42,596 nt of DNA from JBPOHE01 sp052035915 (GTDB taxonomy: Bacteria; Pseudomonadota; Gammaproteobacteria; Chromatiales; Chromatiaceae). Position numbers and translations under genes: made by a program. Positions 25,503 through 34,344 of this stretch are shown in pieces. The first letter of the stretch is position 1, and every line of letters starts with the position of its first letter. The stretch is from the NCBI GenBank assembly GCA_052035915.1, contig JBPOHE010000092.1, positions 1 to 42,596 on the forward strand. Reading direction: 5' to 3'. Below the pieces are notes generated by a model, which was given only the letters and a program-made list of their open reading frames with translations, was not told where the DNA came from and did no database searches.

Positions 25503-25879
25503 CCGGCCATGGGCGAGCAGAACCAGATTTTGTTGCCCTCGCTGTCCAAAAAGCTGCCGACATAGAAGCCCTCCTCCGGATAGGGTTGCACCTGGTCGGC
25601 AATACGCACGCCGCGTGCCCTGAGTTCACGCTCGGTGTCCGGCGCATGATCGGTGGCGAGTGTAAGGCGCGGATTGAGTTGCTCGGATGGTTGTGCATAC
25701 CAGCCTTCTGGCACGGACTTGAGCATGAGGATGACGTTGCCGAACCAATACCCAACCTGACGATGGCCTTCGAAAGCTGGCTCAAGGCCAAGCGTTTCGC
25801 CGTAGAAGCGTCGCGCCCGCGTCAGATCCGTCGCCGCCAGCGCCACGACCTTCAGTTTTTGGAATCCAAGTGCGTTCAT
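25499..25879 (-). CDS. VOC family (glyoxalase/bleomycin-resistance-like) protein
   Basis: The 126-residue product is a single VOC-fold protein made of two beta-alpha-beta-beta-beta units: KVVALAATDLTRARRFYGETLGL (first), ending GYWFGNVILML, and RELRARGVRIADQV with FYVGSFLDSEGNKIWFCSP (second). The C-terminal DSEGNKIWF motif with the Glu before it is typical of metal-binding members, but the reaction cannot be named. The start 25879 has GGGTGG upstream. The stop TAG comes from the end of a GTAGG repeat (25386-25502), so the original C-terminus may have been altered by the repeat. Confidence 0.85.
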   Translation of the reverse strand: MNALGFQKLKVVALAATDLTRARRFYGETLGLEPAFEGHRQVGYWFGNVILMLKSVPEGWYAQPSEQLNPRLTLATDHAPDTERELRARGVRIADQVQPYPEEGFYVGSFLDSEGNKIWFCSPMAG

Positions 25880-26472
25880 CTGCCACCCCTGATCATTGTT
25901 TATTCATGGCCATGATAACGTTATGCAACCCTATCATGTTCCCTCGCCCCTCTGCTGCCCCTGAGTTTCAAGATCACTGGTCGGTCGGCGTGGGGCCATG
26001 ACGGGCGCCTTCCCAAGAGAGGTCTGATGGCAAGATCTGGCCCATAAGCGAGGAAGGAAGCGGAAACCACCCGGGCCTGGGCGAAAAAGGCCGTGAAATC
26101 CCTCATTTTACGAGAACAATTAGCCAAATAAGCGGCCTATTGTTCTCCAAAAAAGAACAAAATCAGCCATTTTCAGTCGAGGCCCGGAGCCTTTGTTATC
26201 GCCCGGGTTCCCTCCCGAGCCGCGGAAGAACCACAAGTTTCCTGCGTCATCCCCGGACCAGGGGATGTCGCCTTGCCGTCCCGAATCGTGATATTAATCA
26301 CAGTCGCCGGGGCGCCGAAGCCGCGCCGATGACAACCATAGAATCACAGCCGACGCCTACCTCACTCCATCCGTCGCCGTCCGGCAGGCCTTGAATCATC
26401 ACCAGGGCCATCAGTAGGCGGACGGAACAATAACGACTCGCTACGAGCTTTTCTTTATAAGGGTCCATCGAC
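25880..26472. other. 593-base divergent region upstream of the PKS
   Basis: It separates the VOC gene from the PKS and holds the PKS promoter region. Element F fills 26071-26187. From 26188 to 26472 I see no gene and no confident promoter; the last 40 bases are AT-richer (CTTTTCTTTATAAGGG) and carry a weak AAGGG ribosome site 10 bases before the start. Confidence 0.5.
26071..26187. repeat. GTTCTC double-hairpin element, copy F
   Basis: The left end CCGGGCCTGGGC (26071-26082) is identical to copy E; the right end is GGCCCGG (26181-26187). Hairpin 2 pairs TTGTTCT (26140-26146) with AGAACAA (26154-26160). Hairpin 1 has decayed to its right arm only (GAGAACAA at 26112). It is the nearest recognisable structure upstream of the PKS. 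Confidence 0.8.
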
Positions 26473-29400
26473 ATGCATGAAGCTATCGCGATTCTCGGCA
26501 TGGGGCTGAGATTCCCCGGCGGCGCCAACAGCCCCGAGGCCTTCTGGCGTCTGCTCATGGAAGGGCGGGAGGCCGTCACCGAGATCCAACCGGAGCGCTG
26601 GAGCCTGGATCGCTTCTACCATCCCCGTCCCGGTATCCCGGGCAAGCATTACACCAAGGCGGCGGGACAGCTCGACGACATCCAGGGCTTCGATGCCAAT
26701 TTCTTCGGCATCTCGCCGCGCGAGGCGGGTCAGATCGACCCCCAACAAAAACTCCTGCTCGAGATGGCCTGGGAGGCCATGGAGGATGCGGGGCTCCCGC
26801 CTTCCAGCCTCAAGGGCTCGAATACGGGGGTGTTCGTCGGTATCTCGAGCACGGATTTTGCCAATAATCATTTCGACGATCCGGCGGCCGGCAATGCCTA
26901 TTTCATGACCGGAAGCACCCTGAGCATCGCCGCCAACCGGCTGTCCTATGTCTTCGACCTCCATGGCCCCAGCATGGCCATCGACACCGCCTGCTCGTCC
27001 TCCCTGGTCGCCCTGCATCAGGCCTGTCAGGGCCTGTGGGTGGGAAGTTGCGATCTGGCGCTATGCGGCGGGATCAACATCCTCTTGAGTCCCTTCCCCT
27101 TCATCGGCTTTTCCCAGGCTTCCATGCTTTCTCCGGATGGCCGCTGCAAGGCCTTCGACGCCTCCGGCCGGGGCTATGTCCGCTCGGAAGGCGGGGCGGT
27201 GGTGATCCTCAAGCCCTTGTCCGCGGCGCTTCGGGATGGAGATTGGATACGGGCGGTCATCCATGGCATAGGTACCAATTGCGATGGTCGCACCGCGGGG
27301 GTTTCCCTGCCCAGCGCCCAGACCCAGGAGGCCTTATTGCGTGATGTGTATACCCAGGCCGGGATACCTCCGGGGCGTCTGTGCTATCTGGAGGCCCATG
27401 GCACCGGGACCGCCGCCGGCGATCCGGTGGAGACCGAGGCCATCGGGCGGGCGATCGGCCACTTCAGGCCCAAGGATTCCCCGCTGTTGATCGGCTCGGT
27501 CAAGACCAACATCGGCCATCTGGAATCGGCTTCGGGCATGGCCGGACTGATCAAGGCCATTTTGTGTCTCCAGCAGCGGACAGTCCCGGCTTCCAGACAC
27601 TTTTCCACGCCCAATCCGAATATCCCCTTCGAGGATCTGCATCTCAGGGTGGTGACCGAGCCAACCCCGCTGGAGTCCGCCGGGGGACCGCTCCGGATCG
27701 GCGTCAATTCCTTCGGTTTTGGCGGCGCCAACGCCCATGTGGTGCTCGGTGAATTCATCGCCGAACAGCGGGAAGCGGAACCACCAACGACGGACGAAAC
27801 GCCCGGGCTGGCCGGCTATCCGTTGCCTTTATTGCTGTCGGCACGCAGTGAAACCGCCTTGCGACAACTGGCCGGACACTATCTTCAGCTCCTCGCCGAC
27901 CCCGCCCGGGCTTACCCGGAGATCGCCCGGGCCCTGGTCTTCCGGCGTGAACAGCATACCCATCGACTCGCGGTGATCGGCAAAGACCCGGCGGAGATCT
28001 CGGTCGCCTTGGAAGCCTTTGCGTCCGGCGGCTCCCAGAAGGGGATCTGCCAGGCCCGATGCCATCCCGGTTTGGGGCGGACGGTAGCGGTATTTTCCGG
28101 CAATGGCTGCCAATGGCACGGAATGGGACAAGGGCTCTATGCCGCGGATGCCAGGTTCAGGTACTGGCTGCGCCAGGTCGACGGCGTTCTCGCCCCCCTC
28201 ACCGGCTGGTCGGTGATCGAGGAGCTGTTTGTCGACGCGACCCAATCCCGTCTCGTCATGACCGAAGTGGCGCAACCCCTGTTGTTCGCGCTCCAGGTGG
28301 CGCTCTGGGAATGTCTCCGGGAACGCGGGCTGGGATTCGCCGCGACCCTGGGTCACAGTGTGGGCGAGGTGGCGGCGGCCTATGCGGCGGGCATTCTGGA
28401 TCTCGAACAGGCGGCCCGGGTGATATTCGAGCGCAGCCGCTTGCAGGGTCTGACCCGGGGGAAAGGCCGCATGGCGGCGGTCAACCTCTCTTTGGCGGCC
28501 GCCGAACAGGAACTCGGCGCCTTTGGCGGACGGCTGGAAGTGGCCGGGATCAACAGCCCGATCTCCCTCAGCCTTTCGGGCCCGCTGGAAGACCTGGAAG
28601 CCCTGGGTGAAAGCCTGACAGAGCGCAAGATATTCTATCGGCTGCTCGAACTGGACTATGCCTTCCATAGTCGGGTGCTGGATCCGATTCAGCCCGAGTT
28701 GGAAAGCGTTCTGGCTGGACTGAAACCCCGACCGGCACGGATCCCCTTCATCTCCACCGTGACCGGAGAGGAGCGGCGGGGACCGGAGTTGAAGGCCGAC
28801 TATTGGTGGGACAATGTCCGGCAACCGGTCCGTTTCCAGGCCGCCGTTTCCCGGCTGGCGGAACAAGGCCATGAGGTCTTTCTCGAGATCGGCCCCCACG
28901 CCATCTTGCAGTACTACATCAACGACAACTTGCGCGCCCTCGAGGCCAAGTCCGTTTCCCTCGGCCTTCTGGATCGGAAGGAACCTGAGGTGGAACGCCT
29001 GGCTCACAGCCTGGGTTGGATCTATGTTCACGGCGGCACTCTGGATTGGCGGCGGCTCTATGGCGACCCCACCCCTCGCAAACTCCCCTTGCCGCTCTAT
29101 CCCTGGCAACGCGAGCCACACGGCTATCAAGCGACGGTGGAGGCCCTGGGGTATCTGCACCGGACCAGCGAGCATCCCTTGCTCGGCTGGCGGCAGGCGG
29201 GCCGCGGCCTGGAATGGGAATCGCTCATGGATACGACCCTGTTCCCCTGGCTGGGCGATCACCGCGTGGGTGGGGCGGTGCTCTTCCCCGCCGCCGGCTT
29301 CGCCGAGATGGCCCTGGCCGCCGGCGCGGCCCTTTACGGCGAGACCACCCCGGCGCTGGAACGACTGGAGATCCTGCGCCCCCTGGAACTTAGCCCCAAT

Positions 29401-32400
29401 CAGCCCCGGGTGATACAGACCAGGATCAAGGATGAGATCGGTTCCTTCGAGATCGCCAGTCGCGGCTATCTGGAGGCGGCTGGTTGGAATATTCACGCCT
29501 GGGGCCGGTTACTTCGGGGCCATCAGGTGATGGCTTCCCCCCCGGCCCCAGCCGTTCACCCGGGGCCGAACCAGCCGGGGCGGCAAGGTCTCGATCACCA
29601 GGGGCTGTACCGGATCGCCCAGGGTCTGGGGTTGGAGTACGGACCAAGCTTCCAGTGCGTGGAAGAGATCTGGAATGATGGCGACTGGGCCTGGGCCAGG
29701 CTGTTGCCACCCCCGGAGGCGGCTGGCGCGGGCTGGCGACTTCACCCCAGCTCCCTGGACGGCGCCTTTCAGACCCTCTTGGCGGTGCTGGCCCAGACCG
29801 GGTTGAAGGCCGAAGAGGGGGTCTTTCTCCCCACCAGCCTGGGGAGCACCCGTTTACTCTGTCCTGGTCTGACGGCCGGTTATGCCGTCACCCGTTTGCT
29901 TAGGCAGGGGAAACGTTCGGTCGTGGCCGAATTCTGGTTGCTGGCCGAAGATCTGACCCCGATCGCCCACTTGGCCGAAGCCCGCTTCCGTCGTATGGAA
30001 TGGCCCTCGGCGCGTTCCCTGCCCGCGCTTTACCGGATGCAATCCATTCTCTGCGATCCACCGCTCGGGGAGACCCCAGCCTTCGCTGGGGAAGCCGCCG
30101 CCCTCTGGTCGGCACTCAAGACGGCCCTGGAGGCGGTGCCGCGGCAAGGTCTGGAGCGCTATCGGACCCGGATCCTCCCCCGCCTCGAGGCCTTGATCGG
30201 CGCCTTCGTCCATCGATCGCTGCACTCCCTGTTCGATCTGGCGGGGCGGTTCGACCTTGGCGCCTTCCCCGTCGAACGACAGGACTGGATAGAGGATCTC
30301 CTGCGTATCGGCGTCGAAGACGGCTTTGTCGAGCGGCGCCCCGAGGGCTGGAGCTGGAACCCGAGCGGCCTCCTCCCGACCCAGTCGCCCGAAGTCCTCT
30401 GGTCGCAACTCCTCGGCGACTGTCCCGAGTTGCTTCCCGAGTTGGTGCAGATCGGTCGTTGTGGTCGGCATCTCCCGGCTTGGCTCAGCGGCGAGAGGGT
30501 GGCGGAACCTCGGCTCGCCTCATCCGCTTCCGCCGTGTCGGCCCAGATGCAGGATCAATCCATGAGTTGGGCTGGTGTCCATCTGGCCCTGGCCGCGGCG
30601 ATCCGGGCTTTTGTCGCCGCTTGGCGATCCCCGCGACGCCTGCGGGTGCTCCATCTCGGCCCGCCGCAGGCGGAGTCCGTGCCGCAACTCTTACCTCTGC
30701 TACCGGACGACGGCTTCGACTTTGTCTATGCCACGAGGGACGAAGCCCTCTTGAGCGCCATCGAGGGGGCCTGCCGACATGGGCAAACCGACCGATCGCC
30801 CAAGCTCTCTGGTTGGGCACTGGGTGCCGAGTCTTTCCCCGATCCCGTTCAGTATCAACACAGCTTCGATCTCATCCTGGTGTGGAACCTGGCCGACTGG
30901 GATGAAGATGTCGGCGATCTGCTTTCCTGGCTGAGCCAAATCGCCAGCCCTCGGGCCTGGCTTCTGATCGCCGCCCAGGCCCCCACCCGATACACCAGGT
31001 TCGTGGCCGGATCCCAAGCCGGTTGGTGGAGCCGGATACCCACCGGAAGCTGGCCCTTGTCCCAGGCCGGAGACCCAGAACAGTGGCGTGCCCGCCTGGA
31101 TGAGTATGGTTATGACAGCCACCTGCTGTTAACCCCCGAACAACTCCCCCTGGGCAATGCCTTCCTGCTGGCGGCCCGTCCGGCCATGGTCCCCGAGACC
31201 TTGTCCATGCCCTTGACAGCGGAAGACTCGGGCCGTTACCTGCTGCTTCTCAGTGATGGGAACCACTTCGGTCAAGGGCTCGCCCAGACCCTGGCCGCCA
31301 AACTGAGATCCCGCGGTGACAGGGTGAAGCACATTCTGGTGCCCACAACCGGGGAGCGGATCCAGGGTTCAATGGCCGATGGTACCGGCCTTCTCGCCGC
31401 CGCCGGGGTGGAGGATTTCCGCGCCGCCCTCGAAGACATGAAGCTTGGCGAGCCGCATTCCAGGGTGGTGGTGAGCCTGCTTGGCCTGCCCGCGAGCCTC
31501 GACCAGGAAGCGGAAGACCCGGCCAGAGACCTGGAACCAGCTTCTCTCGCCTTGCTGCACTTGGTCCAAGCCCTGGCCGAACTCGGCGGCGAGATGGTTC
31601 CGCGCTTGGTCCTGGTCACCGCTGGTGCCTTTCGGGGCACGGATCAGACCGCCATTTCTAGCGGACGGCCTTCCCAATGGGCTTTGGCAGGACTGCGTCG
31701 AGTCATCGCCAATGAGCACAAGGCCTGGCAATGTCGGCTTGTCGACCTCCAGGGCGAGGCCCCCCTGGACCTCATGGTGGAAGGATTGGTCAGGGAACTG
31801 GCGGCCCGGGATAGCGAAGACGAGATCATCCTCAGGGGCGCGTATCGCTATGGGTTACGTCTGCGCCCGCTCGCCTCCGAGTCGCTGTCAAGACGGATCG
31901 GCCCCACTGATCCAGGCACCGGAGCGGCAAGAGATGAGTCCGCGCCCTACCGGTTGGATTTCGTGCGCCAAGGTTCCCTGGATAACCTGGAGTGGCAACC
32001 GCTGGAGTTGGCTCCCATCGAATCCGATGAGATCGAGGTGGAGGTGCGCGCGGCCGGATTGAATTTCCGCGATGTCATGTGGGCGATGGGATTATTGCAG
32101 GACGAGGCGGTGGAGGATGGCTTCGCCGGACCCACGCTGGGGATGGAGTGTGCCGGTGTGGTGGTGGCTCTCGGCGCGGGGGTGCGGGATTTCCGGGTCG
32201 GCGATGCGGTCCTGTGTTTTGCCCCCAGTTGTTTTGCCAGCCGGGTCAGAGCCCGCACCACGGCGACCGCCTTGCAGCCGAAAACCCTCTCCTTTGCCGA
32301 GGCGGCCACCATCCCGAGCGCCTTTTTCACTGTTTACTATGCCTTGCACCATCTGGCGCAACTCCAACCCGGCGAAACCATCCTCATCCACGGCGCCGCC

Positions 32401-34062
32401 GGTGGGGTAGGACTGGCGGCGATCCAATATGCACGCCATATCGGCGCCAGGATCTTCGCCAGCGCCGGAACTCAGGAAAAGCGGGATGTTTTGCATCTGT
32501 TGGGCGTCGATCGGGTCTTCGACTCGCGTTCCCTCGATTTCGCCGATCGGATCCTCAGTGACGGCGAAGGCGTCGATGTGGTGTTGAACTCCCTCGCCGG
32601 GGAGGCCATCGAACAAAACCTGCGTATCCTTCGCCCCTTTGGTCGCTTCCTGGAGCTGGGAAAACGGGATTTCTACGCCGACAGCAAGATCGGCCTGCGC
32701 CCGTTTCGCAACAACATCAGCTATTTCGGCATCGATGCCGATCAATTGATGCGCCGCCAACCGGCCCTGGCAAGACGCCTGTTTCGCGACATGATGGCGC
32801 TGTTCGAGAGCGGCGCCCTGCATCCCCTCCCTTATCGGGCCTTTCCATTCCAGCGTATCCGCGAAGCCTTCCGCACCATGCAGCAGTCCCGCCACATCGG
32901 CAAGCTTATTCTGCTTCCCCAGGCGGAGGGGGAGCCGCTCCCGGTGATGGATAGCGAACCACCTCACATCGAGATCCATCCCGATGCGGCCTATCTCGTT
33001 GTCGGCGGGTTGGGCGGTTTCGGTCTGGCCACGGCCCGTTGGCTGGCCGCCAAAGGGGCCCGCCATCTCTCTTTGCTGGGGCGCAGCGGGGTCGCTTCCG
33101 AAGCGGCCGGGGCGACCCTCGCCGAGCTGAGAGATCAGGGGGTCGAGGTGCGGGTCCTCCAGGCCGACGTCACGGATCCCTCCCAGTTGGAACCAGCCTT
33201 GGAGCGGATTCGTCAGGCTGGCCGACCATTGCGCGGTGTGTTGCATGCCGCGATGCAGCTCGACGACGGGATGCTGCGCAATCTCAGCGCCGAGCGGTTT
33301 CTGCGGGCGATGCGGCCCAAGGTGCGGGGGGCCTGGAACCTGCATCAGCTCACCCTGGAGGATCCGCTCGATCTTTTCGTGCTCTATTCCTCCGCCACCA
33401 CCTATCTCGGCAGCGCCGGTCAGTCCAACTATGTGACCGCCAACGCCTATCTGGAGGGATTGGCGGCCTACCGACGCTGTCTCGGTCGTCCCGGGCTGGC
33501 GGTGGCCTGGGGGGCGATCGGCGATGTGGGGGTACTGGCCAGGAACGAAACCTTGCGGAAATCCCTTGCCGCTCGCACTGGTTTTACGGCCATCACCGCG
33601 GACAAGGCGTTACGCACCCTCGATCTCTTGTTGGGAGCCGGTCTCGATCAGTGCGCTGTCATGGACCTCGACTGGGGAGTAATTAGAAATTCACTGCCTT
33701 CCGCGGCGGCGGCCCGTTTCAGCGAGGTCCTCGTCGGCGCCTCGGATTCCCCCAAGGATGCCCTGAGTTTCCGCGAGCGCATCGCCGGTCTGACTGTGGA
33801 TCAGATCAAGCCGCTCATCATCGCCGCGCTCAAGGAATTGATCGGCAAGGTGCTGCGCCTGCCCCCCGACAAGGTGGATCCCCAGCTCTCGCTCCAGGAC
33901 ATGGGCATGGACTCCCTGATGTCGGTCGAACTGGCGATCGAGATCGAGAAATACTTCGGTATCCCATTCACCTCCATGAGCGCCACCGCCGCCGGTAATC
34001 TGGGGGAAACCGCCTCCCGGATCGCGGCGGCCCTGACCCAGGTGGAACAGGTAAAGGTATGA
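26473..34062 (+). CDS. Single-module, fully reducing type I polyketide synthase
   Basis: The 2529-residue protein contains, in order: KS (about 3-425; Cys174 in TACSSS, His309 in HGTGT, His349 in NIGHLE); AT (about 540-860; Ser629 in GHSVGE, YAFH at 729-732, suggesting malonyl-CoA); DH (about 905-1180; His930 in the HxxxGxxxxP motif, Asp1096 in LDGAFQ); a methyltransferase-like region (about 1200-1600) with a decayed motif I (VLHLGPPQ, near 1392); ER (about 1835-2150; HGAAGGVGLAA near 1973); KR (about 2175-2360; GGLGGFG near 2178, Asp2265 in the LDD motif, Ser2307, Tyr2320); and ACP (about 2450-2525; Ser2481 in GMDSL). No thioesterase is fused. Each extension could be fully reduced, giving a fatty-acid-like chain if used iteratively. 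A stand-alone reductase follows. The chain length and product are not visible. Confidence 0.95.
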   Translation: MHEAIAILGMGLRFPGGANSPEAFWRLLMEGREAVTEIQPERWSLDRFYHPRPGIPGKHYTKAAGQLDDIQGFDANFFGISPREAGQIDPQQKLLLEMAWEAMEDAGLPPSSLKGSNTGVFVGISSTDFANNHFDDPAAGNAYFMTGSTLSIAANRLSYVFDLHGPSMAIDTACSSSLVALHQACQGLWVGSCDLALCGGINILLSPFPFIGFSQASMLSPDGRCKAFDASGRGYVRSEGGAVVILKPLSAALRDGDWIRAVIHGIGTNCDGRTAGVSLPSAQTQEALLRDVYTQAGIPPGRLCYLEAHGTGTAAGDPVETEAIGRAIGHFRPKDSPLLIGSVKTNIGHLESASGMAGLIKAILCLQQRTVPASRHFSTPNPNIPFEDLHLRVVTEPTPLESAGGPLRIGVNSFGFGGANAHVVLGEFIAEQREAEPPTTDETPGLAGYPLPLLLSARSETALRQLAGHYLQLLADPARAYPEIARALVFRREQHTHRLAVIGKDPAEISVALEAFASGGSQKGICQARCHPGLGRTVAVFSGNGCQWHGMGQGLYAADARFRYWLRQVDGVLAPLTGWSVIEELFVDATQSRLVMTEVAQPLLFALQVALWECLRERGLGFAATLGHSVGEVAAAYAAGILDLEQAARVIFERSRLQGLTRGKGRMAAVNLSLAAAEQELGAFGGRLEVAGINSPISLSLSGPLEDLEALGESLTERKIFYRLLELDYAFHSRVLDPIQPELESVLAGLKPRPARIPFISTVTGEERRGPELKADYWWDNVRQPVRFQAAVSRLAEQGHEVFLEIGPHAILQYYINDNLRALEAKSVSLGLLDRKEPEVERLAHSLGWIYVHGGTLDWRRLYGDPTPRKLPLPLYPWQREPHGYQATVEALGYLHRTSEHPLLGWRQAGRGLEWESLMDTTLFPWLGDHRVGGAVLFPAAGFAEMALAAGAALYGETTPALERLEILRPLELSPNQPRVIQTRIKDEIGSFEIASRGYLEAAGWNIHAWGRLLRGHQVMASPPAPAVHPGPNQPGRQGLDHQGLYRIAQGLGLEYGPSFQCVEEIWNDGDWAWARLLPPPEAAGAGWRLHPSSLDGAFQTLLAVLAQTGLKAEEGVFLPTSLGSTRLLCPGLTAGYAVTRLLRQGKRSVVAEFWLLAEDLTPIAHLAEARFRRMEWPSARSLPALYRMQSILCDPPLGETPAFAGEAAALWSALKTALEAVPRQGLERYRTRILPRLEALIGAFVHRSLHSLFDLAGRFDLGAFPVERQDWIEDLLRIGVEDGFVERRPEGWSWNPSGLLPTQSPEVLWSQLLGDCPELLPELVQIGRCGRHLPAWLSGERVAEPRLASSASAVSAQMQDQSMSWAGVHLALAAAIRAFVAAWRSPRRLRVLHLGPPQAESVPQLLPLLPDDGFDFVYATRDEALLSAIEGACRHGQTDRSPKLSGWALGAESFPDPVQYQHSFDLILVWNLADWDEDVGDLLSWLSQIASPRAWLLIAAQAPTRYTRFVAGSQAGWWSRIPTGSWPLSQAGDPEQWRARLDEYGYDSHLLLTPEQLPLGNAFLLAARPAMVPETLSMPLTAEDSGRYLLLLSDGNHFGQGLAQTLAAKLRSRGDRVKHILVPTTGERIQGSMADGTGLLAAAGVEDFRAALEDMKLGEPHSRVVVSLLGLPASLDQEAEDPARDLEPASLALLHLVQALAELGGEMVPRLVLVTAGAFRGTDQTAISSGRPSQWALAGLRRVIANEHKAWQCRLVDLQGEAPLDLMVEGLVRELAARDSEDEIILRGAYRYGLRLRPLASESLSRRIGPTDPGTGAARDESAPYRLDFVRQGSLDNLEWQPLELAPIESDEIEVEVRAAGLNFRDVMWAMGLLQDEAVEDGFAGPTLGMECAGVVVALGAGVRDFRVGDAVLCFAPSCFASRVRARTTATALQPKTLSFAEAATIPSAFFTVYYALHHLAQLQPGETILIHGAAGGVGLAAIQYARHIGARIFASAGTQEKRDVLHLLGVDRVFDSRSLDFADRILSDGEGVDVVLNSLAGEAIEQNLRILRPFGRFLELGKRDFYADSKIGLRPFRNNISYFGIDADQLMRRQPALARRLFRDMMALFESGALHPLPYRAFPFQRIREAFRTMQQSRHIGKLILLPQAEGEPLPVMDSEPPHIEIHPDAAYLVVGGLGGFGLATARWLAAKGARHLSLLGRSGVASEAAGATLAELRDQGVEVRVLQADVTDPSQLEPALERIRQAGRPLRGVLHAAMQLDDGMLRNLSAERFLRAMRPKVRGAWNLHQLTLEDPLDLFVLYSSATTYLGSAGQSNYVTANAYLEGLAAYRRCLGRPGLAVAWGAIGDVGVLARNETLRKSLAARTGFTAITADKALRTLDLLLGAGLDQCAVMDLDWGVIRNSLPSAAAARFSEVLVGASDSPKDALSFRERIAGLTVDQIKPLIIAALKELIGKVLRLPPDKVDPQLSLQDMGMDSLMSVELAIEIEKYFGIPFTSMSATAAGNLGETASRIAAALTQVEQVKV

Positions 34063-34108
34063 TCACCACCAGCCGAAGCATCGCGAACCCGGCCGGACAC
34101 CGGGCACT

Positions 34109-34341
34109 GGCAAAGAAATCGTCACGAGCGGTCGAAGGGCAAGGCGCGAGCGATGCGACCGACGAGACATATAGAGGAGCGCGATGATAAAGCTTCATTT
34201 TTATTCCCTCACCCCAACCCTCTCCCAAAGGGCGAGGGAGCTTAATGTCGCTTTATCACCTCGCTGCTCTATATCAGACCGATAGGCGAGGAGGGAGTCA
34301 GTGAGCAACGCCGCCATACGACCGCGCAGTAGATTTCTGCC
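34109..34341. mobile_element. MITE-like element, CCTGTGAA/GAAATC family, interrupted copy
   Basis: The outer part (34109-34168 and 34275-34341) matches the intact copy at 40024-40168: AAGAAATCGTC, CGACGAGACATAT, GATAGGCGAGGA, CCGCGCAGTAGATTT. The terminal parts differ (GGCAAAGAAATC here). A 98-base element sits in its middle (34173-34270). It ends four bases before the reductase start codon. Confidence 0.75.
34173..34270. mobile_element. Nested inverted-repeat element with ATAT flanks
   Basis: The 21-base arms at 34173-34193 and 34250-34270 match at 18 positions as an inverted repeat (GTGATAAAGC core). ATAT flanks both sides (34169-34172, 34271-34274). The intact family member at 40024-40168 has a single ATAT at the same place, which gives the empty site. 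The interior carries CTCACCCC, CCTCTCCC and GGGCGAGGG, a hairpin motif common in proteobacterial repeats. No ORF is present. Confidence 0.75.
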
Positions 34342-34344
34342 GAC

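Noticed and set aside
5259..26187. CRISPR array made of the GTTCTC repeats
   Set aside because: Copies are kilobases apart, vary in sequence and have no regular spacers or cas genes.
27829..29496. 555-residue ORF antisense to the PKS
   Set aside because: Shadow frame over the KS-AT-DH coding region with no recognisable domain.
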